In this document: piece by piece, positions 8,523 to 17,763 of the stretch
How the letters are laid out: every line of letters begins with the position of its first letter
How positions within the stretch are numbered: position 1 is the stretch's first letter
From: an uncultured Eubacteriales bacterium
Lineage (GTDB): Bacteria > Bacillota > Clostridia > Oscillospirales > Acutalibacteraceae
DNA: 64,000 bases
Assembly (NCBI GenBank): GCA_934457095.1
Contig: CAKSHJ010000001.1
Coordinates: 62,001-126,000, forward strand
Direction: 5' to 3'
Position numbers and translations under genes: made by a program
The notes under the pieces: generated by a model
Databases searched by the model: none
Seen by the model: only the letters and a program-made list of their open reading frames with translations
Told to the model about the DNA's origin: nothing

Positions 8523-9635
8523 TCAAACCGCAGGACCTACCTCCTGCTGCGTGCGGTCCACGCTTGCCTCCACCGCAACCGTATATCGTATCTTCTCCAA
8601 TTCCGCCTGCCAATTTTCCCGGTGCGCCCTCCAGTAATCGGTCTGCTGCTGCAAAAGCGCCGTTCCAAAGTGAAAAATATCGGTTTTGTCGGTCACGACC
8701 GCCTGTTTCACGGCGCTTTCCACCCATTGCTCGAGGGTCTTGCTCAGCGCCGCCTGTATCTGCGCATACACCTGCTCCGAAAGCCCCGTGCGCAAATCCA
8801 GGTCCAGCTCGGCAATATAAGCCCGGCAGGTAATTTGCACCTGAAAATGCGGCGCACCCTGCGCTATCTCGGCTTTAATACGCCCCTTAGCCTGCTCTAT
8901 CCTCACGCTCACCGTGCCGAATTCGGGCACCCAAAGCGCCACGGCCACATTGCGCAGCGTATGCACCGCGGCCAAATAGCCCCGACTCTGCTCGCGGTTC
9001 AAATAGCCCACCAAGCGGTTATCGCGAAAATACGCGGTATTCCCAAGCTGAATACGCTCCTGTTCCATTTGAATCTCAGGCAGCGCAAAAGCGTTATATT
9101 CCGCGGTCATTGCGTCGGTTACCTCCAGCACGCTCGAACCCGCAAAGCGATTGACGTCACTATCGGCCTCGGAGAAAGATTTCGCCTTAGCCGAAAGCGC
9201 ATAGTTTTCGCCGTTTTGCAGAGTAAACAAATCCTGCGCTTTGTCCTGCGCCACATATAAATTCACAGTAGGCCTGGTCTGGTAATGGCGCACAAAAAAA
9301 TCAAACACCTGCGTCAGTCCCTGCTGCGCGCACTGCTTACCGAACACCACCATCGCATTGTGAGAATACGTAGGCAAAAACCCGGTTTGCAGCGTCAAAT
9401 TTTCCAGCGCCTCATAAACGGTAGCGCCGCTTGCCTGCAGCAAATCGGTATCCACCTGCTCGCCGGTACGCCAATAATGCACCGAAACCAAAACGCCGTT
9501 TTCGTCGCTGTCAATCCCAATTCCCTGAATCATCATTTTCTTGCTAATATCGCTGCTCATACCGCACGCGCTTGTGCAAATCAAACAAATAACCGCCGCA
9601 AACGCCGTCAATATGCACTTAAATTTCCCCGTCAT
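8523..9635 (-). CDS. gerAC: Spore germinant receptor lipoprotein subunit, Ger(x)C/GerAC family
   Basis: 370 residues. The ATG at 9635 is chosen because GGGAGGTG lies just upstream and it overlaps the gerAB stop in an ATGA. The N-terminus is a lipoprotein signal with lipobox TSAC (Cys24). Then come typical GerAC features: GMSSDISKKMMIQGIGID, EALENLTLQTGFLPTYSHNAMVVFG and the C-terminal GerAC domain. The subunit sits on the outer face of the spore inner membrane and works with GerAA and GerAB in nutrient sensing. It is the last gene of the three-gene receptor operon. Longer readings upstream overlap gerAB and are not real. Confidence 0.92.
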   Translation of the reverse strand: MTGKFKCILTAFAAVICLICTSACGMSSDISKKMMIQGIGIDSDENGVLVSVHYWRTGEQVDTDLLQASGATVYEALENLTLQTGFLPTYSHNAMVVFGKQCAQQGLTQVFDFFVRHYQTRPTVNLYVAQDKAQDLFTLQNGENYALSAKAKSFSEADSDVNRFAGSSVLEVTDAMTAEYNAFALPEIQMEQERIQLGNTAYFRDNRLVGYLNREQSRGYLAAVHTLRNVAVALWVPEFGTVSVRIEQAKGRIKAEIAQGAPHFQVQITCRAYIAELDLDLRTGLSEQVYAQIQAALSKTLEQWVESAVKQAVVTDKTDIFHFGTALLQQQTDYWRAHRENWQAELEKIRYTVAVEASVDRTQQEVGPAV

Positions 9636-10741
9636 ACCGCACCTCCCGGCAATTTCTGCAAACGCTCCGCGGTTCTGTCGCGCATCACACAAAGCAACAG
9701 CAACACCAGCGGAATCACCACGCCCGCAACCAACGTCAGCGGCACCGTGAAAGACACCCCAAAACAAAACCGCCGCAACACGGCAAACTTGGCAATCAAA
9801 CCCGAAAAAATGCCCATAAAAATTGCGCCGCCTATGAAAAAAAAGCCTTGTTTTGGCAAAGAAAACACCCGCCGCATACAAAACCCGAACAGGTATAAGT
9901 ATAACGCGGCTTTTACAAAAACGCCCACGGTCCAAATGCCCAAAAACACCGAATCCATACGCTGAAACGGACCGATACCGGCAACAGCGGCCAGCGTATG
10001 CACCGGAAAAAGCTGGGTCTGCACAGCGTTGCCCAAAACGCCCACGGTCACAAGCAACAGCAAACCGGCGCACAACCCAGCCGCGCCGTTCCAAAGGGCA
10101 AAGCCGGTTTTTTTCCTGCCCGCAGTCCAGGGCAACAGCATAGCCATCACCGCAAGCCCGCTTCCCCTGCCGAACAACAACAGCGCAGTTTGTACTGTTT
10201 GCGCGCCACCTTGGTAAAAAGGCGGCATAAAATTCGCGCGGTTCACCTGCACCGCAGCCGTGCCAACAATCAGCACCACGCCCAGCAATACCAGCGCCAG
10301 CAGCAAAACCGCAGCGCGCATAGTAGGCTCTATGCCCCGGTAAGCCGCATACAGCGCCGCCAGCAAAACCGCGGCAATCGGCAGCCAAGAGGGCAATTCG
10401 GGCGCCACCGTATTGACCTGAAAAACGCCGAATTCAGCCAATTCGCAGCCGGCCATAAGCAAAAAATACGCCGCATAAAACACCGCGACCGCCTTACCCC
10501 ACCACATAGCCAAGCCGCCGGCGCAATCAAGCACATTTTCCTTGGGGTATCTTTGAAAAAGCAGCCAAATCGGCACGGCAAATACCACATTTGCCGCAAA
10601 TACCGCCGCACACGCCAACACATCGTCCCAAATATTAACTAGGCCAAAGCGAGCGCTATCGGCCGAGATTACGGTAATCAAGCTGCTCAGCAGCAGCGCG
10701 CCGAACAATTGCCCGGCGCTGATGACGCATTTTCTGTCCAT
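9632..10741 (-). CDS. gerAB: Spore germinant receptor permease subunit, GerAB/spore permease family
   Basis: 369 residues, about 10 transmembrane helices, related to amino acid/polyamine/cation permeases of the endospore family. It begins SAGQLFGALLLSSLITVI, the usual start of GerAB proteins, and is thought to bind the germinant in the spore inner membrane. It follows gerAA by 9 bases, with ATGAGG acting as both gerAA stop region and Shine-Dalgarno. It overlaps gerAC by 4 bases. The ligand cannot be predicted. Confidence 0.92.
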   Translation of the reverse strand: MDRKCVISAGQLFGALLLSSLITVISADSARFGLVNIWDDVLACAAVFAANVVFAVPIWLLFQRYPKENVLDCAGGLAMWWGKAVAVFYAAYFLLMAGCELAEFGVFQVNTVAPELPSWLPIAAVLLAALYAAYRGIEPTMRAAVLLLALVLLGVVLIVGTAAVQVNRANFMPPFYQGGAQTVQTALLLFGRGSGLAVMAMLLPWTAGRKKTGFALWNGAAGLCAGLLLLVTVGVLGNAVQTQLFPVHTLAAVAGIGPFQRMDSVFLGIWTVGVFVKAALYLYLFGFCMRRVFSLPKQGFFFIGGAIFMGIFSGLIAKFAVLRRFCFGVSFTVPLTLVAGVVIPLVLLLLCVMRDRTAERLQKLPGGAV

Positions 10742-10750
10742 ATTGTCGCC

Positions 10751-12226
10751 TCATTTCTTTTTCACATGAGTTCCGGGCATATGCTGCACCTCTTCCACAT
10801 CTCTGCGCAAAATTTTCCAGCTGGCACGAATGGCAACATCGCGCATACTTTTCAGCGAAAACGGAGAAACCGGCGCCGAAAACGGAACACCATATATACT
10901 CTGCGTACAAATGCCCACCAAAATTACACAAAAACCGGGTATCATACCCCAAAAGCCCAGCAAACCGCCCAGCAAAATAAACGCCAACCGCAGCACCGCC
11001 ACCTGTTCATACAGCGTCGGAGCCACATACGAAGAAATCGCGGTCAACGCAATCACCATCAGCGTCGGCGAGCCCACCAACCCCGATTGCACCGCGGCCT
11101 CGCCAATCACAAGGCCCCCCACAATGCTCACCGCATGGCCCAGCGGCTTTGGCACGCGCAAGCCGGCCTCGCGCAAAATCTCATAAATCACATGGATCGT
11201 TACGCACTCCACCATAAGAGAAAACGGCGTTTTGCCCTGCGCCTGCACCACTTTTGTCAGCAAAGCCTGCGGCAAAAATTCCGGGTGAAACACCACGCTT
11301 GCCACATAAAAACCGGGTAAAAACACGGCCAAAAAAAACGCAAATACTTTCAGCCAGCGGGTAAAAGTAGCAAAAAACGGCCGCATCGAATAATCGTCAA
11401 ACGTCTGAAAATTCTCAATAAACAAATACGGCACCAGCAGCACATTCGGCACACCGTCAATCAGCACCGCAATCCTGCCCTCGGCAATTTTCCCGCAAAC
11501 CGTATCCGGCCGCTCAGAAATCCCCACGCCGTTAAAAAGGCTGCGCCGTTCAATAAACGGAGCAAGGTACCCCGAGGCCAACACCGTTTCCATTTTAATT
11601 TTACGCAAATTCCGCTTCAAATGAGCCAAAATTTCCGCAGAAACCCGGTCTTTCAAATAGCACAAACAAACATCCGTCTTGCTCTCGGAATCTATCTGCA
11701 TATACTCAAATTTCAGCTTAGGAGTTTTCATACGCCGCCGAATCATCGAAGCATTGATCACCATCGGCTCCACAAAACTCTCACGAGAGCCGCGCTGCAC
11801 CACCTCGGTGCTGGGCTCGCTAATGCTCCGGTAAGCAAAGCCCTGCACACCAATAGCCAGCGCAACACCGCACCCGTCCACCAGCAGCATGGCAAACCCG
11901 CTCATCAGCTTGGTCAGCAGCGTGTCAAAGTCATACAGCGGCTGCTGGTCAACAGTCGTCAGCACCCGCTGCTGCAGCGCGTCCATTTTTTTCACGCCGC
12001 TCAACCCTCTCAAATTCGCGCGCGCAATCGGATTAAGCACACTTTGGGCAATGGTTTGCTTATCGGTCAAATTATCAATGGTTATCAAAGCGGCCTTGGT
12101 TTTCTCCATATAAAATTCGCGCACCACAAAGTCCATACTCCCCTCAAACAAGCCGCGCAAATACGCCAAATTTTTCTGCAGCTCGGCAAAAATTTTCTTT
12201 GGTCCGGCATTGGTTTCCCGGTTCAA
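10751..12226 (-). CDS. gerAA: Spore germinant receptor subunit GerAA
   Basis: 491 residues. An N-terminal soluble domain (about 1-280) carries the hallmark EPSTEVVQRGSRESFVEP followed by MVINASMIRRRMKTPKL. The C-terminal part has about 5 membrane helices with the FLPGFYVASVVFHPEFLP signature. GerAA oligomers form the germination ion channel/receptor core. TTG 12226 is the only reasonable start, with GGGGGCGGAG just before it. A sigma-F-like promoter lies at 12264-12292, as expected for forespore expression. The operon order AA-AB-AC is standard. Confidence 0.94.
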   Translation of the reverse strand: MNRETNAGPKKIFAELQKNLAYLRGLFEGSMDFVVREFYMEKTKAALITIDNLTDKQTIAQSVLNPIARANLRGLSGVKKMDALQQRVLTTVDQQPLYDFDTLLTKLMSGFAMLLVDGCGVALAIGVQGFAYRSISEPSTEVVQRGSRESFVEPMVINASMIRRRMKTPKLKFEYMQIDSESKTDVCLCYLKDRVSAEILAHLKRNLRKIKMETVLASGYLAPFIERRSLFNGVGISERPDTVCGKIAEGRIAVLIDGVPNVLLVPYLFIENFQTFDDYSMRPFFATFTRWLKVFAFFLAVFLPGFYVASVVFHPEFLPQALLTKVVQAQGKTPFSLMVECVTIHVIYEILREAGLRVPKPLGHAVSIVGGLVIGEAAVQSGLVGSPTLMVIALTAISSYVAPTLYEQVAVLRLAFILLGGLLGFWGMIPGFCVILVGICTQSIYGVPFSAPVSPFSLKSMRDVAIRASWKILRRDVEEVQHMPGTHVKKK

Positions 12227-12263
12227 AACTCCGCCCCCGTTTCATAGAAAATCTCATACCCAT

Positions 12264-12292
12264 ACCGTTACCGAAATTTGCCTGATTTATAC
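12264..12292 (-). promoter_or_regulatory. Sigma-F-like forespore promoter of the gerA operon
   Basis: Minus strand: GTATA (12288-12292), exactly 15 bases, then GGTAACGGT (12264-12272). This fits the Bacillus sigma-F pattern GYATA-N15-GGNNANNNT. The predicted start is about 30 bases before gerAA. Confidence 0.55.
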
Positions 12293-12312
12293 AACAAATT
12301 TGGAAAACCCCT

Positions 12313-12342
12313 GCATAAAAAAGAAAAAAGCGCATCATACTC
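12313..12342 (+). promoter_or_regulatory. Sigma-G-like forespore promoter of the DUF421 gene
   Basis: GCATA (12313-12317), 18 bases, CATACTC (12336-12342). Sigma-G consensus is GHATR-N18-CATNMTA; only the last base differs. It overlaps the region of the divergent gerA promoter. Confidence 0.55.
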
Positions 12343-12371
12343 TGTAAAAAACAGAAATCCGGTGATACGCA

Positions 12372-13058
12372 TTGATTATTTCCATCATCCGAGCAGCATT
12401 GCTGTACACATTTATCATTTTAGCCATCCGCATAATGGGCAAACGGCAAATCAGCGAACTGCAAACCTCCGAGCTGGTCGTCACGCTGCTTATCTCAGAC
12501 ATCGCCGCAATCCCCATGCAAGACGCCGCGCAACCCTTGGTCAGCGGCATCGTCCCCATCGCGGTCCTCGTCATTGCAGAGATTACCGTTTCAGCGCTCA
12601 TGCTCAAACACAGCGGCTTTCGCAAAGCGGTATGCGGCAGCCCGCTGGTTCTAATCAACAACGGCAAAGTAGACCAAAAACAAATGCGAAAACTCCGCAT
12701 GAGCATCGAAGATTTATTCGAGCAGCTCCGGCAAAAAGACGTCTTTTCAATTCACGACGTAGCATACGCAATTATGGAAACAAACGGCAAAATCAGCGTC
12801 ATCAAAAAGCCGGAAAAAGAGACGGCCACAGCGGAACTGCTGCACCTAAAGCCCCAAAACAACGGCATAGAAACCGTAGTGATCAGCGACGGAGTCCTGT
12901 CCGATTTCTCGCTCAAGCTATGCGAAAAAGACGCAACCTGGGTACAAAAAATCTTAAAAAAGGAGCAATACGAAATGAAAGATGTGTTCATCATGACGGC
13001 AAATCGCAACGGAAACTACAAAATTATAGAAAAAACCACCAAAAGGAGCGGCCAATGA
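12372..13058 (+). CDS. DUF421 (YetF/YcaP-family) membrane protein
   Basis: 228 residues. Three N-terminal membrane helices (about 3-80) contain the family signature IRIMGKRQISELQTSELVVTLLISDIAAIPM. A cytosolic domain follows (PLVLINNGKVDQKQMRKLRMSIEDLFEQLRQKDVF). TTG 12372 is preceded by GGTGA. It overlaps the next gene by ATGA. DUF421 proteins occur in Bacillus spoVA-linked germination clusters and in other spore-formers; the biochemical role is unknown. Placement opposite a gerA operon with a sigma-G-like promoter argues for a role in the spore membrane (inference). Confidence 0.88.
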   Translation: MIISIIRAALLYTFIILAIRIMGKRQISELQTSELVVTLLISDIAAIPMQDAAQPLVSGIVPIAVLVIAEITVSALMLKHSGFRKAVCGSPLVLINNGKVDQKQMRKLRMSIEDLFEQLRQKDVFSIHDVAYAIMETNGKISVIKKPEKETATAELLHLKPQNNGIETVVISDGVLSDFSLKLCEKDATWVQKILKKEQYEMKDVFIMTANRNGNYKIIEKTTKRSGQ

Positions 13059-13435
13059 ACCGAGTATGGGCGGCAGGCGCTCTCATCGTGGCATTGCTGG
13101 GGCTATGCATTTGGGCGGTGCTGTCCACGCAAAGCGCCACCGCGAACATCACACAAGATATTGCGCAAATCCGAGCAAGCAGTCTGCAAAACGACAAACA
13201 AACCGCATTGCAATTAAGCCGTGAAACTGCACAAAAATGGCAAAGCCACCACGCCGTTTTGTGTACATTTTTATCACACCTGCAACTGGAGGAAATCGAC
13301 CGAAGCCTTGCGGCATTACCGGCATACATCGAACTGGGCGAAGAAGCAGATATTGTGGCAGAATGCAACCGAATCACAGAAATGGTACAACATTTAGAGG
13401 AATCAGAGCTACCCTATCTGCAAAATATCCTGTAA
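13055..13435 (+). CDS. DUF4363-like single-pass protein
   Basis: 126 residues, ATG overlapping the DUF421 stop (ATGA), with AAAAGGAG upstream. One N-terminal membrane anchor (about 5-23), then an amphipathic helical domain facing outward (TANITQDIAQIRASSLQNDKQ, RETAQKWQSHHAVLCTFLSHLQLEEID). The helical pattern with a central W-x(n)-H segment matches DUF4363, commonly found beside DUF421 in Clostridia. It is probably a partner of the DUF421 protein in the forespore or spore membrane. No catalytic motif is seen. Confidence 0.75.
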   Translation: MNRVWAAGALIVALLGLCIWAVLSTQSATANITQDIAQIRASSLQNDKQTALQLSRETAQKWQSHHAVLCTFLSHLQLEEIDRSLAALPAYIELGEEADIVAECNRITEMVQHLEESELPYLQNIL

Positions 13436-13438
13436 CAT

Positions 13439-14635
13439 TCAATGCGCGCGCATCTGCAAAATCCGGTCAAAAATTTCGCAGGCAACCTCCTCCTTACTCT
13501 GCAACGGCAGAGTAACCTCCTCGGTTTTGGTAATGATTGTAACCGCATTGGTCGGCAAGGCAAACCCCGCACCGGGCTGAGTCACATCATTGGCAACCAT
13601 CATATCCACCTGTTTTTTCAGCAATTTTTCGCGCGCATAGCGCACCATCTCGTGCGTTTCCATCGAAAACCCGCACAAAAACTGTCCGGGCCGGCGATTC
13701 GCGCCCAAATATGCCAAAATATCCTGCGTAGGCGCAAGCGGAATCGTCATATTGAGCGCAGATTTTTTACGCTTTTGCGGCGAATATTCAGCGGGCGAAT
13801 AATCAGCAACGGCGGCGGCCATCACCACAACATCTTGTTGCGCAACATGCGCCGTCACCGCCTCAAACATCTCCTTAGCGCTCACCACCGGAACCACCTT
13901 TGCAAAAAGAGGCGGCGGCAACTGCGTAGGGCCGGTAACAAGCGTCACCTCTGCGCCGCGGCAGGCGGCCATATTCGCCAACGCATAGCCCATTCTGCCG
14001 CTGGAATGATTCGTCAAATACCGCACCGGGTCAAGGGCCTCTCTGGTCGGCCCGGCGGTCACAAGCACCTTCAGCCCACGCATATCCTTGGGTTTGGCAA
14101 TGGCCTGCTGAATATATTGCAGCAAAATTTCAGGTTCAGGCAGCTTGCCCCTGCCGGTATCGCCGCAGGCCAAATAGCCGCACGCAGGAGGAACAACGGT
14201 AAAACCGTCCTCCTGCAAAAGCCGCAAATTGCGCTGCGTCACGGGGTTGTCCAGCATAGCGGTATTCATAGCAGGCGCCACCAATTTAGGGCAATTACAA
14301 GCCAAAACGGTGGTCGTCAACATATCGTCGGCAATCCCATGCGCCATTTTAGCAATCACATTGGCCGTCGCGGGCGCAATCAAACAAAGGTCGGCCTGTT
14401 TAGCCAACGCAACATGCTGCACATTATGCACAAAATTCCTATCAAAAATTTGTGTAATACAGCGATTCCCGGTCAGTTCCTCAAACGTAATGGGCGTAAT
14501 AAAATTGGTCGCGTGCTCAGTCATAATCACATGCACATTACAATGCAATTTCCGCAAAGCGCTGGCAAGCCCCGCAATTTTAAAAGCGGCAATCCCGCCG
14601 CAAACCCCCAGCAAAACGGTTTTTTGCGTAAGCAT
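13439..14635 (-). CDS. coaBC: Bifunctional phosphopantothenoylcysteine decarboxylase/synthetase
   Basis: 398 residues. The CoaC half (1-185) binds FMN and has the catalytic His region VQHVALAKQADL, PAMNTAMLDNP and the CGYLACGDTGRGKLPEP flap. The CoaB half has VTAGPTREALDPVRYLTNHSSGRMG and AAAVADY. It converts 4'-phosphopantothenate plus Cys to 4'-phosphopantetheine in CoA synthesis. ATG 14635 follows GGAAGGG. It is convergent with the DUF4363 gene, with only 3 bases between. The divergent ECF S-component gene may supply pantothenate. Confidence 0.97.
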   Translation of the reverse strand: MLTQKTVLLGVCGGIAAFKIAGLASALRKLHCNVHVIMTEHATNFITPITFEELTGNRCITQIFDRNFVHNVQHVALAKQADLCLIAPATANVIAKMAHGIADDMLTTTVLACNCPKLVAPAMNTAMLDNPVTQRNLRLLQEDGFTVVPPACGYLACGDTGRGKLPEPEILLQYIQQAIAKPKDMRGLKVLVTAGPTREALDPVRYLTNHSSGRMGYALANMAACRGAEVTLVTGPTQLPPPLFAKVVPVVSAKEMFEAVTAHVAQQDVVVMAAAVADYSPAEYSPQKRKKSALNMTIPLAPTQDILAYLGANRRPGQFLCGFSMETHEMVRYAREKLLKKQVDMMVANDVTQPGAGFALPTNAVTIITKTEEVTLPLQSKEEVACEIFDRILQMRAH

Positions 14636-14741
14636 ATGACCCTTCCCCCCAAAAATAAATTTGATTTTAGTATACCAAAATATTTGCAAATTGCAACATT
14701 TTCTATCACCCGGCCACGAAAAAAAATTTTTTTCATTTCTG

Positions 14742-14770
14742 TTGCTTTCCCACACAATCTCCCGTATAAT
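14742..14770 (+). promoter_or_regulatory. Sigma-A promoter of the ECF S-component gene
   Basis: TTGCTT (14742-14747), 17 bp, TATAAT (14765-14770). The short leader contains a hairpin, GTTGC-A-TCCT / AGGA-GCAAC (about 14783-14811), ending just before the Shine-Dalgarno. It could affect translation but matches no riboswitch class I know. Confidence 0.75.
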
Positions 14771-14828
14771 AAAAAGAAATATGCGTTGCATCCTCTTTGT
14801 TAAGGAGCAACAGCAGGAGGTATAAAAA

Positions 14829-15473
14829 TTGAAACAAACAAGCTCAAAGTACCGCGACCTTGCGTTGTTCGCAATGTTCGCGGCCATTGTCCTGCTTTTA
14901 GGACTCACCCCATTAGGGTTCATCCCGCTGGTCGTCATCAAAGCCACCATCGTACACGTACCGGTCATTTTAGGCTCAATTCTGCTTGGCCCCAAAAAAG
15001 GCGCAGCCCTAGGCGGGTTATTCGGCCTTTGCAGCCTGATTACGAACACCGTAAGCCCGGCATTGACCTCATTTGCATTTACGCCATTTTACGCCATGCC
15101 GGGGCAGCAGCACGGCAGTTGGCTAAGCCTGATCATTTGCTTTATACCGCGTATTTTGGTCGGTATTATACCATATTTTGTGTATACAGGCCTGCAAAAA
15201 GCCATGAAGCACAACAGCAAAGCGGAACTTCTTTCCCTTGGGATTGCGGGCATTTCGGGAGCAATGCTGAACACCGTGCTGGTCATGAGCCTGATTTACC
15301 TGCTCTTCGGAGAGAGCTACGCCGCAGCGCGGGGCCTACCGGCAGAAGCGTTAACGGGAGCAATTTTAGCGGTGGTGGGCACAAACGGCGTAGCCGAGGC
15401 GTTGATTGCAGCAATTTTAACCGGCGCAATCGGCAAAATATTGCTAAAATTACAGCGCAAACATACGCAATAA
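14829..15473 (+). CDS. ECF transporter S component, probably pantothenate-type
   Basis: 214 residues, about 5-6 membrane helices. The segment VKATIVHVPVILGSILLGPKKGAALGGLFGLCSLITNT, taken in parts, matches S components (substrate-binding subunits) of energy-coupling-factor vitamin transporters, especially the PanT-like group. TTG 14829 has AGGAGG at good spacing and is preferred to later starts. It would need shared EcfAA'T energizing subunits, which are not in this window. The divergent coaBC neighbour supports pantothenate as substrate; folate or another vitamin is possible. Confidence 0.82.
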   Translation: MKQTSSKYRDLALFAMFAAIVLLLGLTPLGFIPLVVIKATIVHVPVILGSILLGPKKGAALGGLFGLCSLITNTVSPALTSFAFTPFYAMPGQQHGSWLSLIICFIPRILVGIIPYFVYTGLQKAMKHNSKAELLSLGIAGISGAMLNTVLVMSLIYLLFGESYAAARGLPAEALTGAILAVVGTNGVAEALIAAILTGAIGKILLKLQRKHTQ

Positions 15474-15483
15474 CCATGAATTC

Positions 15484-15512
15484 TTTACTTTTTTCTGCGG
15501 GTATGGTATAAT
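15484..15512 (+). promoter_or_regulatory. Sigma-A promoter of the 102-residue protein gene
   Basis: TTTACT (15484-15489), 17 bp, TATAAT (15507-15512) with an extended -10 TG (TGGTATAAT). Confidence 0.75.
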
Positions 15513-15555
15513 TATAATTTGAAAATAAGCAGACTGATAAGGAGGTAACCAACAG

Positions 15556-15864
15556 ATGAAAACCAAATTGACCAAAACATCTCCGTTCCCTTGCTATAGA
15601 GGAAAGCCGCTGGTACGGTGCGGCAACACCATTTATTACGGCGACATGAAAGAGCCGTTTGTAATCAAAATGGACGTCAAATCCACCAAGGCGTTTGCAA
15701 ACCGAAAAATTGCAGACGAAATCTCGATACAGCTGATGCGAACCGACAATCATGTTAGTATTACCAACCAGGTGGTCAAAACCAGCAAAAAAAAGGGGCT
15801 GTATTCCGCTATGGATATTGCTCAGGCTTGGCTGGAACGTGCGCTGGTCAATTCCGAGGATTGA
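15556..15864 (+). CDS. Conserved small hypothetical protein
   Basis: 102 residues, ATG preceded by AAGGAGGTAA (15539-15548), a near-perfect Shine-Dalgarno. It is soluble and basic (many Lys), with no signal or membrane segment. Recognisable stretches are FPCYRGKPLVRCGNTIYYGDM, EPFVIKMDVKSTK and KKGLYSAMDIAQAWLERAL. I recall similar unannotated proteins in Oscillospirales. It has its own promoter and strong terminator, suggesting substantial independent expression. No function can be assigned. Confidence 0.8.
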   Translation: MKTKLTKTSPFPCYRGKPLVRCGNTIYYGDMKEPFVIKMDVKSTKAFANRKIADEISIQLMRTDNHVSITNQVVKTSKKKGLYSAMDIAQAWLERALVNSED

Positions 15865-15905
15865 AAATACCCCCCGCTTGCTTTTGGGGGGTATTTTTTT
15901 TGTAC
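15864..15905 (+). terminator. Strong rho-independent terminator
   Basis: 12-bp perfect stem AAAATACCCCCC / GGGGGGTATTTT (15864-15875 / 15886-15897) followed by T-rich bases; 15 bases before parS site 2. Confidence 0.92.
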
Positions 15906-15919
15906 ATAAAAAAAACAAA

Positions 15920-15935
15920 TGTTTCACGTGAAACA
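15920..15935. promoter_or_regulatory. parS: parS centromere site 2
   Basis: Exact TGTTTCACGTGAAACA within a perfect 30-bp palindrome (15913-15942), the most symmetrical of the three sites. It lies between two convergent genes. The + strand changes from A/C-rich to T/G-rich here. Confidence 0.95.
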
Positions 15936-15959
15936 TTTGTTTGATTTTGCCCTATTTTT

Positions 15960-16454
15960 TTAAAACATGAAGCCATGATAGAAATGCTCCATATTCATGG
16001 CGGCGACTTGCTTTTCCATGCGGTAAAGCAACAATTTTTCCCCGCCTATTTCTACCGGTTGCTCGCCGGTTACCACGTAGCCCATTCGCCCATACCAACT
16101 CTTTACCTGCTCATAGGCGTATACTACTGCGGTAAATAGTTCGTTTACTGCTAATTCGTCCTCTAAGCATTGTACCAGTTCTGTGCCAAAATGCTGCCCC
16201 TGGTATTGCGGTAAAATGAATACTCGCTTGATTTCATGGTTGCTGAGCGTTCCTGTGCCTATTAAATAACCGTTGCTTTCCAGTAGGTATACATTTTTGT
16301 GCAATATTTCCTCTTTTATGCACTCTTTATTGTGCAGTTTTAATAAAAAATTTGCCGTTTCTTCGCTTAAATTTTGCGGAACGCTCTCTGCTATTGCTGT
16401 GCGGATAATCTCTTCCACTTGCTTTGAATCCGCCGGTTTTGCTTCGTATACCAT
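15960..16454 (-). CDS. GNAT-family N-acetyltransferase
   Basis: 164 residues. The acetyl-CoA-binding motif is IKRVFILPQYQGQHFGTELVQCLED, followed by VVYAYEQVKSWYGRMGYVVTGEQ, the usual end of a GNAT fold. ATG 16454 follows GGGGAGC. The 3' end lies 24 bases from parS. It ends 20 bases before the purD start region would be transcribed, i.e. it lies downstream of purD on the same strand and could be read through from it. The substrate is unknown. Confidence 0.85.
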   Translation of the reverse strand: MVYEAKPADSKQVEEIIRTAIAESVPQNLSEETANFLLKLHNKECIKEEILHKNVYLLESNGYLIGTGTLSNHEIKRVFILPQYQGQHFGTELVQCLEDELAVNELFTAVVYAYEQVKSWYGRMGYVVTGEQPVEIGGEKLLLYRMEKQVAAMNMEHFYHGFMF

Positions 16455-16474
16455 AAATTTGCTCCCCGTTCCCT

Positions 16475-17734
<1,260 letters not shown>

Positions 17735-17763
17735 AATTTGCCGCACCTCTCTCTGCTGAAAAT

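Noticed and set aside
13442..14803. 453-codon plus frame opposite coaBC
   Set aside because: Antisense shadow of coaBC with low-complexity basic composition.
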